Part shown: piece after piece, positions 55,772 through 64,000 of the stretch
Layout: the number at the start of each line of letters is the position of its first letter
How positions within the stretch are numbered: position 1 is the stretch's first letter
Program-made: the position numbers and the translations under genes
The notes under the pieces: model-generated
Told to the model about the DNA's origin: nothing
Databases searched by the model: none
Seen by the model: only the letters and a program-made list of their open reading frames with translations
Origin: Neofusicoccum parvum
Lineage: Eukaryota > Ascomycota > Dothideomycetes > Botryosphaeriales > Botryosphaeriaceae
DNA length: 64,000 nt
Direction: 5' to 3'
Assembly: GCA_020912385.1 (NCBI GenBank)
Contig: CP087214.1
Span: 1,922,001-1,986,000, forward strand

Positions 55772-58700
55772 ATGACCGAGGTCTGCGGCACCGATGGCTC
55801 CTTTGGGCCAGCCGTTGGGGCTTGTCGCGGAGGCTTTGACTTCACGCTGACTTTCGAGGAAAGCATGCTGGGCTTGCTGCCTCAGGCGCTTCTGCTGCTA
55901 CTGGCTCCGGTGCGGCTGATGACATTGCGGCATCGTCGGGACAGGATCGCAAAGAACACGCACCTGGGCTTCCTCAAATTGGTATTCACCTTCGAGTCTG
56001 GAGTGCAACCGTTGCTAATGCCCCTCAAGGTCATGAGCACGCTATATGCCGCTTCAAGCACTCTGCTGTTCGCGCTTTGGACCCGGCTGGACACTTACAA
56101 GACAAAAATCTCCATTGCTTCAGCCAGCTTCGAATTCCTCTCGTCATGGTGCATCGTTCTTCTTTCGCGCATGGAACATTCGAGAGCCGTGCGGCCTAGC
56201 CATCTGCTTCAGTTTTTTCTTCTTGTGCTGTTCGTTTGTAATGTCGTCAGGCTACGGACGCTCTTTCTCATGCACTACGACTCTGCTCTCGCCAGTGCCG
56301 CCTCTGTTCATACCGCTCTCACCGGCGTTCTGCTGCTCCTGGAGTCTCTTGGCAAAACGGACCTCTTTATCTCAGAAAGTGACAAGACACTGTCCCCAGA
56401 AGAGACAATCGGCTTGTTTGGACAGAGGTTGTTCTGGTACCTCAATGATCTTTTCAGACAAGGTGAGTGGCTTCGCGGCTGGAGATGAGCCCACAGCTGA
56501 CTGACTCCAGGCTATCGCAACATCCTTCGGCCTCGAGATTTGCACAAGATTGACAGTGAGCTTGTTTGCGAAGAGCTACGCGGAAGGTTTCAGAGACATT
56601 GGGATAACCCGCACAACCAACACGGGGACCATGCTTTGCTGCGGACAATCTTTTCGGTACTCAGACAGGATCTCTTCCTGCCAGTACTACCAAGGTCGGC
56701 CACCTCCTTCGTGCAAGCCAATGACATACTGACCACACCCTAAGATTGCTGTACATGGGGGCCAACCTGGCCCAACCATTCCTCATCTCCGCCATGGTCG
56801 CATTCGTGCAAAAGCCTGTCGACAGCAGCACTGCCAACGAAGGCTATGGGATAATCGGAGCGTTCGCCCTCAACTACACCTTCCTTGCCATCTTCTCCTC
56901 CTGGTACACCCAAAGCGTGGCACGGTTCTCTGTCAAGCTCCGCTCGGTTCTGGTCTCACTGATCTACCACAGAGCGCTGCAGATAACCTCCCAAGATGTC
57001 AACCTCGGATCTGCAACTGTGCTCATGAACGTCGATGTCGAAAAAGTCCTTGAAGGTGTCAGAAACATGCATGACGTCTGGGCAGTCACCATCAGTTCCG
57101 CCATAGCTCTGTACATTTTGTACACAAAGCTGGGCGTGGTATTTGTGGCGCCGTTGATAATCGTGCTTCTCTCAACCGCGCTGTCCTCGGGCATCGGCGG
57201 GAACGTGAAGAAGCGCCAACTCAACTGGGTGGCAGCAACGGAGAAGCGTGTTACGACAATTGCAAATGTTGCTGCATCGGCGAAGGGAATCCGCATGCTG
57301 GGCTTGGTCGATGCCATGCACAGCATGGTAACAGCCCTGAGGGCCAAAGAGGTTGCAGCACAGCGGTAAGCCCCGGTGATATTGGAAGCTAAGCGTTGTG
57401 GATTAACATCTATTGCAGACATCTTCGAAAGCTCTTAATCTGGACGTTTTCCTCCTGTAAGCTCTTGCACACTCTGCTCCAGTCCCCACATCCTGACATC
57501 AGCAGCAAATCTTGTTTTCCAGATTTCTCTCTTTGCGACATACATAACCTTCGGGGTGATAGCGCTGCACAGTGGAGAAGTCCTTGACTATGACTCGCTA
57601 TTCACCTCTCTCTCCGCTCTGAAGCTGGTAACCTCTCCGATGCTTGACGTCCTGCAACAAATACCATACTTCCAGAGCGCAGCCGCGTCGCTCTACCGCA
57701 TCCAAACATACCTTACGGGCGGAGAAGACCTTGAGACGTCTGTAGATGCTCGATCTATGGTCTCAAGGCGTGGAGAAACTGAGCGTTTGACAGTCGGCGT
57801 CGGCACCGGGGCATCCAAGGCTTTCGAGCTCCATAACGCATCATTTAGTGCCGATCACTCGCTTCCTTTGCTGCATGACATCAGCCTTGAAATCAATGAG
57901 GGCTCATTCACGATGGTAATTGGCAGGGTTGCGTCGGGTAAATCGGTCATCCTTCAGTCTCTGGTTGGTGAAATGAAGATGGTGGATGGCAGCTTCAAGT
58001 CAAACGGATCCGGAACTTCCTTTTGCGCACAGTCGGCATGGCTCCGCAATGCATCCTTGCGCAAGAACATCCTTGGAGAGAGCGACTTCGAGCAGAGCTG
58101 GTACGACACCGTAACCTGGGCCTGTGGGCTTACGCAGGACTTCAAGGAGCTGAAGAACGGCGATGCTACCATGGTCGGCTCTCGCGGGATTTCGCTTTCT
58201 GGCGGCCAGAAGAACAGGATATCTCTCGCTCGCGCCTTGTACGCTCGCAAGCCAATATTGGTCGTCGACGATGTTCTCTCGGGTCTTGACAATAATACGG
58301 AAAACCTTGTGTTTTCTCGTGTCTTTGGCAGGGATGGGCTGCTCCGGAAAGCCAACTGCACTGCCATTTTGGCGACCCACTCGGTACGCTGGGCGCCACA
58401 GTCAGACAAGCTTGTTGTCATGTCCGGAGGCCGCATTGTTGGAAGTGGCCCATACCACGAACTGTCCACCAAACCCGGGTTCTTGGAAGCCCACAGCCTG
58501 CACAGCTGCGACGCGGACCTGTCTGGGCACCACACAGACGTACCTGAGGAGATGACTGCCGACAGCAAAATTCCAGCCGCCAGCGCTGAGACTGAGGTGG
58601 AGTCTGAAAGCGGTTACGACAGACGGGCAGGCGACATTGGGTCTCTGGTGTACTACATGAACGCCGTGGGCAAGAAGCATACGGCCACGTTCTTGGTGCT

Positions 58701-60546
58701 GTGGGGTCTGGGATGTGCAGCTACTGCGCTGCAGTACGTATGGCTCAAGGAGCTTGCCAAAGCCAGCAGTTCTCCTGAAGCTCTCCGCAAAAGCATTGGG
58801 ATTTTCACAGCCATCACTGTCGCCGACATAGCGCTCGTCGCCGTCGCCGTCGCCCAATTCTGTTTGGTCTTCTGCCCAAACAGCAGCTTATCCACGCATG
58901 CCCATCAACTGGCTGCTTTCATGAGAGCGCGTTACTCGTTCCTCGTTGCGACGGATATAGGATCACTCACCAATCGATTTTCTCAAGACATCATCCTGGT
59001 CGACAGCGTTCTCCCTCCCGCGTTTTTTATGACAGCCAACTGTAAGCCAGCACTCGTCGATGACCCTCTCAGGCACTGACCTCCTCCAGCCGTCTTCGAG
59101 CAGGTAGCCCGGTTCGCCATCATCATCGCCGCCACGCCCCCGATCGCGGTCCTCCTCCCGTTCCTGGCAGGCATCGGCTACCTGATCCAGCGCGTCTACC
59201 TGCGCACCTCGCGGCAGATCCGGCTCATGGACCTCGAAGCCAAAGCGCCGCTGTGCACCAACTTCCTCGAAACGCTCGCCGGCATCGCCACCATCCGGGC
59301 CTTCGGCTGGACCGACGCCTTCCGCGCCCGCAACCGCCAGCTCCTCGACGACTCCCAGGTGCCCTTCTACCTGCTCCAGGCCATCCAGAACTGGCTGCGG
59401 CTGGTCCTCGAGCTCATGGTCGCCGGGCTCGTCGTCATCCTCGTCAGCCTCGCCGTAGGCCTGCGCTCGAGGGTCGACCCCGGCTACCTCGGTCTCGCCC
59501 TGGTCGGAGCGGTACGTCTTCCCATCCCTCTCTCTCTCTCTCTCTCTCCCCCTCTCCCGCTAACACCGCCCCTCCCTCCTCAACAGATGGACCTCGGCAT
59601 CGGCATCCGCGTCCTCGTCCAAGCCTGGACGAACCTCGAAACCGCCCTCTCCGCCATCTCCCGCATCCGCCTCTTCTCGACCACCACGCCGCTCGAGCCC
59701 TCCCCGCCGCCTCCAGCCCACCCCGCCCCCTCCCCGTCCGCCCGCGGCACCGTCGTCCTGCGCGCCCTCACCGCCCGCTACGCCGCGGCGGGCCCGCCGG
59801 TCGTCCGCGCCGTCTCGCTGGCGGTCGCGCCGGGCGAGCGCGTCGCCGTGGTCGGCCGCACCGGGTCCGGCAAGTCGAGCCTGGCGGCCGCGCTGTTCGG
59901 GCTGCTGGAGCGCGACCCCGGCGGCGCGGTCGAGGTCGACGGCGTGGCGGCCGGCGAGGTGCCGGTCGCGCGGCTGCGGGCGCGGATGGTGGCGGTGCCG
60001 CAGGAGGCGGTGGTGCGCGTGGGGGAGATGACGGTGCGGGAGGGGCTGGCGCCGTGGGTGCTGGCGGACGGGGCGGGCGAGGGCGAGGCGAGGTCTCGGC
60101 CGTCGGACGCGGAGATGGTGGGGGCGCTGAGGAGGGTCGGGCTGTGGGCGAAGATCGAGCGCGAGGCGGCCGGGCGGGGGGCGGGTGGGCTGGAGGCCCG
60201 GCTGGAGGAGGTGGAGGGCGTGCTGAGCCAGGGGGAGAAGCAGCTGTTCTGCCTCGCGCGGGCGGTGCTGCAGCCGGGCAGGGTCGTGGTGCTGGACGAG
60301 GCGACGAGCAGTGTCGATGCGGCGACGGATGCGTTGATGCAGGAGATCCTGCGGGATGCGTTCGCCGGCAGGACCATCATCGCCATCGCTCACCGGTTGA
60401 ACGCCATTTTGGACTTTGATCGCGTCGTGGTCATGGACAAGGGTGAGATTGTGGAGGTAGGTCCGCCTCGGGTTCTGCTGGAGACGGAAGGAAGTTTATT
60501 CAAAGCGCTTGTCGAAGCGCATGGACAGGCAAGACGGAATGACTGA
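55772..60546 (+). CDS. ABC-C (MRP-type) full transporter
   Basis: 1483 aa in seven exons: 55772-56462, 56511-56694, 56745-57365, 57419-57456, 57506-59041, 59090-59511, 59587-60546. ATP-driven export pump, likely for drugs or conjugates, in plasma or vacuolar membrane. The N-terminal region (TMD0, first 280 residues) has about five helices. NBD1 Walker A is GRVASGKS (651-658), signature LSGGQKNRISLARAL, Walker B ILVVDDVLSGLD with Asp in place of the catalytic Glu, as is common in ABC-C proteins. NBD2 Walker A is GRTGSGKS (1254-1261), signature LSQGEKQLFCLARA, Walker B VVVLDEATSSVD with the Glu kept. So NBD2 is the hydrolytic site. Intron 2 has an odd donor (GTCGGC). Exons 6-7 are much more GC-rich than exons 1-5. 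Confidence 0.92.
59528..59547. repeat. (CT)n microsatellite in intron 6 of the ABC gene
   Basis: About ten CT units in the 75-nt intron, forming an unusually long polypyrimidine tract before the acceptor at 59586. Confidence 0.9.
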
Positions 60547-60906
60547 GTCTGGATTGCTTTCGGGTGTGGAACGCTACATGCCGATTCTCTGGTTTGTTGG
60601 TCCCTGAACCAGTCCGGTAGGACCGGCTGACTACGATTTCGGCCAAATTATCTCCAACTACGTTGAGACTTGCGTCCGGGTCCACACATGTTGAGCAGCT
60701 CGGGTCTTGACTCGCAACGGTCCAGTCTTGGTGGGAAATACATCTCGAGAGAAGACAGATATAGGGGAGAGGGTAAAAGAGGCCCTGATCGGTCACTTTG
60801 TTCGTCCCAAACGTTTTAAGAGGCAAGGATTTCGAGGTGACACTAATTAAGCTTGACGAGATAGGACAAATCTTTAGAATCGCCGTTTGACCTGTCTTGT
60901 TCCACC
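60547..60906. other. Convergent intergenic region
   Basis: 360 nt after the ABC transporter stop, ending at the distal stop of the extended frame of the secreted gene. Nothing else seen. Confidence 0.4.
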
Positions 60907-61191
60907 TATTCGTAATGATATACGACTAGAGGCTCATCTGCTTCGCTGTCAGAAAGGAACACAGGTGTCCCCAGTGAAATATTCGAGAGCCGGAGGCTCC
61001 CACCCTGACCCCATCATTCTTATCTCTTCCTGTGCCTTGATTGCCGAACTATAGGTCATAACCTGAAATTCTCTCCTATCACTGCGACTGGGCCACATGT
61101 AAAGTGGAACCGCGACGAGGGCACCATCGTAGCAATGTACAACAGGGTGTTTATCGCCTTCGTTGCCCTCGTCGTCTTCGTCCTCATCGCC
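60907..61191 (-). other. In-frame continuation beyond the TAG of the secreted gene
   Basis: The frame of the 61.2-61.5 kb gene stays open for 94 codons after its TAG, to a TAG at 60907-60909. The acidic run (KKDDEDD) continues directly as GDEDEDDEGNEGD, followed by a protein-like stretch with two Cys (VVHCYDGALVAVPLYMWPSR, WEPPALEYFTGDTCFL, DEPLVVYHYE). The local DNA is a repeat of a CTCATCG-type unit; one C-to-A change gives CTAATCG and hence GAG to TAG. It may be a nonsense mutation, a sequencing error, or non-coding. Confidence 0.45.
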
Positions 61192-61491
61192 CTAATCGTC
61201 CTCATCGTCCTTCTTTGAAAGGTCCAAGGTTTTGGGTATGTCTCTTTTAGTCGCGGCTTGGGTCGAGGGATCGTTAAAGTCTATCGAGATGATGGGAACG
61301 CGGGGAACGTGGTGGAGGGCTATGTTTGCCTTCATTGCCATTTCTAAGGGAGAAAGAGCCGTCGTTGAGTTTCTCGTCGAGTTCGAGTTCGTCGTGAAGT
61401 TGCCCTGCCTTGCCGGAACAAGTTTGTGCGGGGGCCGCGGAGATGCCGCGGCGAGGCCCAGGAGGCTGAGGAAGATGAGAGGGCGCACCAT
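61192..61491 (-). CDS. Small secreted protein, probably truncated
   Basis: 99 aa as read. Signal peptide MVRPLIFLSLLGLAAAS, cleaved near AAAS-PRPP, then four N-glycosylation sequons (NFTT, NSNST, NSTT). No Cys in the mature 99-aa form. A Lys-Arg pair before DIPK could be a Kex2-type processing site. It ends in an Asp/Glu-rich tail at a TAG that looks like a single-base change (see the continuation at 60907-61191); the intact form would be 194 aa. No family recognised. The 99-aa form alone is short but plausible. Confidence 0.6.
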   Translation of the reverse strand: MVRPLIFLSLLGLAAASPRPPHKLVPARQGNFTTNSNSTRNSTTALSPLEMAMKANIALHHVPRVPIISIDFNDPSTQAATKRDIPKTLDLSKKDDEDD

Positions 61492-61928
61492 CTTGGATGA
61501 GAGCTGAATGGTCCGAAGACAGGAACTTGTCCTTGTAGCCTGTGATGGAGGAGGAATATTTATACTCCAGAGTCATACGCTACTGGATCCTGATATCGCT
61601 TGACCATGGCTAATGAGTCAATTGCAAAGCTTGACCAAGGTTCCTTGTATTGGGCCCACATTGTTCGATGATGCCGGTGCAGCCCGCACCAGTGGTCCAC
61701 CTTCCAAAATCTGAATGCCAATGTGCTTCATCGCTGTACCAAATCAAGAATAAAGAAACCAAAAGGCTTTCCCGCACAGGATGCCGTCGTTTCTTATTCC
61801 AAGCGTTCACCATAATGAGGTATCACACTTACAGATCACCACAAGCGTTGAATGACTTTTATTGTTTTTCACCTCCGAGCCGGCCTACCTCCGCGCTCTC
61901 CACGTGTGCGATCCCTAAATGTCCCCGT
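61492..61928. other. Intergenic
   Basis: 437 nt between the SRP68 stop and the start of the secreted gene. It includes a TATA-like TATTTATACTCC near 61555-61566 (minus-strand promoter side). Confidence 0.4.
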
Positions 61929-63934
61929 CTACCGACCAAAACCGAACCAGCCCTTCTTCTTTGGCTCTTCCGCCGTGGGTGGCGCCTCATCCAACCGAAC
62001 ACCTCCTCCATTCTCCACTGCCGCTTTGGCTCTGCCGGGATAGTCGATGTAGTTGAAAGCAACGTCCAGGAAGAGGGGTTTGATTGGCACGGGCTGCAGC
62101 TTGGGCGGCCATTGTACCAGATTCCGGAGATCTACCCCTTCCGCCGGATACTCATTCAACCGCTCTACGACGGGAGCGGACACGTTTCCTTTGGAAGCCG
62201 AGCGATTATCGGTAACATGATTGTGGAGATCAACAAGTGCACGGTACTGCGATGAAAGACCCTGAACTCGGTTATGCAGAAATTCGGCCTGTTCGCGGGA
62301 AACATCCAGCTTGGGAGGCCCAGGTGAGGATGCCGAAGTGCTCGTGGCAACGGCTTTGGCAGTGAGCTCAAGCGCTCGAGCAAAGAGAGCAAGGGCATTC
62401 TTGGACTGCGACAGGAGGGCGTGGGAGTAGCCAAGGTTAAGGCACTTCAGAGCGCGATAGTAGGCTCTCTTTCCATCAAGCTCTTCAATGAAGCCAGCGT
62501 CGCGCATGGCGCCCCTGAGGTCCTTCACCGAGTCGATGCTTTGGAGGATCGAGTCGTACAGCACATTACGCTCTCGTATTCTTGCAAGCTTGCGGCCGGT
62601 GCCCTCTTCCTTCTCAACCCACTCCTGGCCGTCTCTGCGGGCCTTCTTAGGCTTCTTGATGCCCTCGGCGTCCAAAACGGCGCCGTCATGGCTGCCGATG
62701 AGCACGCGGTTCCTTCCCACACGCCAGCCGATGAGAGCGTAGTTGACAGCTAAGTCCGTCACGCGGAGGTCCTGCATGCGTGAATCGCCTTCACTCACGC
62801 CCTCCTTCTCCAGCTCTTCAATAGCATGGCGAGTGGAATCCGAGGCGTCTTGACTAGCGATTAGGACGTCATCGTAGGCGGCCGCCTTGTCGCGGGATGA
62901 AGTCTCAGGAGTGGCAGAAGCTAGGAAATCGGAGAGACGAGCTTCGGCAGATGTGACGGCGGCAAGAGCTTGGCCAACTCCGGCATCTACAATGTTCGCG
63001 GTGCGCGAACGCCATGTTATTGTGTTAGGGATTTTCTCAGCCGAGTTGGCGTCCTTTCCTAAGCAATGGGGTCAGCGCGCAACATCACGAGGGCTGCTTC
63101 AATTCAAAATACCGGTAGCTGATGCCTCATCCTTAAGGGCGTCGGGATAGAGCTTCTCAACGGCAGAAACAAGCGCGGCATCGTCCTTGGGAAAGAATTG
63201 GAGAGCAACAGCGGCGACGGTGACGGTTCTGGGGAGACGGGACTGGTATGCAGCGTAGCGGATGCTGGGGTCGATGGTGCCGGCCAGGAACTCCTTGAAC
63301 AGGTCCTTCGTGGTGGCTTGAAGGAGGGCATTGTAGATGACGCGGGCGGCAGCGTAGCTGAGCAAGCACTGCTTCCATCTTTGGTCGGGTGGCTGGGTGC
63401 TGTCGGAGTGGATGCCTTCTGCCTGCTTCTCGAACTCCTCGGCACCGCTGAGCGAGTATACGTATGCCTGGGCCTCGAGCAGATCAACGTCGGTTGCGTT
63501 GGTGGACGGGTCGGCCAGCAGCGAAGCGAGCTCCTTCGCGGTCTGAGCAGCCTTGTGCAGGCGCGAGATGATGTGCTTGCGGGTGGAGCCAGTGATTCCC
63601 TTGTCGGCGTTGTCTTCGGCGTGGGTAGCCTTCATGTGCATGGCGTGGGCCCAGGCGCGCTCGGCAGTAAAGACGAGGAGGTGGATGAAGCTGCTGCTGG
63701 TGAGTGGCGACGCGCAGGCGCAGGCGCAGGCGGGCGGACATACTCATGGCTCTTCGCGATGTCTGCGGCGGTAACGGGCGCCTTCTGGGTGAACTTTGCG
63801 TTCTTGGGCGTGGCGCGGCCGGTGCGCTTGCGGAGCGTGAGGATGCGGCGCGAGCAGGCCTGGCGGTAGGTGTTGTAGTCGCCCAGCAGCAGGGCGCCGT
63901 CGCGCTGGGCGACGACGAAGGCGGTGATGTCCAT
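61929..63934 (-). CDS. SRP68: Signal recognition particle subunit SRP68
   Basis: 632 aa in three exons (63744-63934, 63113-63690, 61929-63058). Cytosolic SRP core subunit; SRP68 with SRP72 binds the 7S RNA S domain. The N-terminal RNA-binding region is clear: ACSRRILTLRKRTGRATP, then FIHLLVFTAERAWAHAMHMK and STRKHIISRLHKAAQTAKEL, as in the family. The C-terminal half has VTDLAVNYALIGWRVGRNRV, LYDSILQSIDSVKDL, RAYYRALKCLNLGYSHALL and ends in a basic KKKGWFGFGR. Intron 1 ends in three CAG triplets in a row (63691-63699), each a possible acceptor that keeps the frame. Intron 2 is 63059-63112. Confidence 0.93.
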
Positions 63935-64000
63935 TGGGGCGCTGGGTGAGGTTCAGCGACGCTGCACGGCGGCGGGGTGCTGGTGCTGGTGCTGGCGGCG

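Noticed and set aside
61192..61330. An intron ending at the TAG that would bypass the stop in the secreted gene
   Set aside because: No usable GT donor with consensus lies upstream at a suitable distance, and such an intron would remove the acidic tract that continues after the stop.

Overview
The window is nuclear DNA of a filamentous ascomycete (Pezizomycotina; Dothideomycetes-like is my inference). The evidence is short GT-AG introns of about 46-75 nt, CTNA-type branch points, GC-rich coding sequence, a group III G-alpha subunit, a HOG1 kinase with the TGY motif, fungal-only families (Zn2Cys6 regulator, Spo7, CSC1-type channel, ABC-C pump), and an AT-rich stretch whose relics carry C-to-T/G-to-A changes of the kind left by repeat-induced point mutation (RIP). 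I rebuilt spliced gene models by hand. The totals for the rebuilt multi-exon models close in frame, for example 355 aa for both HOG1 and the G-alpha subunit.

Layout. 1-3.3 kb: a HOL1-like MFS transporter running off the left edge, divergent from a regulator that combines two C2H2 fingers with a Zn2Cys6 cluster. 3.3-5.3 kb: AT-rich, RIP-like DNA with a LINE ORF1 zinc-knuckle relic and a possible beta-lactamase-like relic. 5.5-14.1 kb: a BTB protein, a seven-exon CSC1/OSCA channel, a hypothetical protein, a TatD-family Scn1 protein and a membrane protein. 14.5-19.4 kb: an HExxH protein, a Ser/Ala-rich GPI-type wall protein and a doubtful ORF. 19.6-25.7 kb: Spo7 divergent from a CLD1/ABHD5-like hydrolase, then a ThDP enzyme whose start codon is split by an intron. 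26-31.2 kb: three proteins without a recognised function. 32.2-36 kb: a GT2 polysaccharide synthase and a secreted GH43-like enzyme.

37-44 kb: a candidate small secreted cysteine-rich gene, then the group III G-alpha gene and HOG1 transcribed divergently from one 2.36-kb intergenic region. 45-52 kb: pirin, a GH5 enzyme with a GC-AG intron, an uncharacterised gene and a MYND protein with a frame anomaly. 53-64 kb: a nine-exon amino-acid permease, a seven-exon ABC-C transporter, a small secreted protein whose frame stays open for 94 codons past a TAG, and SRP68.

Most genes are housekeeping, signalling or surface functions, and there is no clear biosynthetic cluster. The most unusual items are the intron-split start codon, the hidden secreted Cys-rich model, the in-frame TAG in the 61-kb secreted gene, and three divergent pairs (transporter/regulator, Spo7/CLD1-like, G-alpha/HOG1) that may be co-regulated. 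I saw no CRISPR array, rRNA or convincing tRNA.
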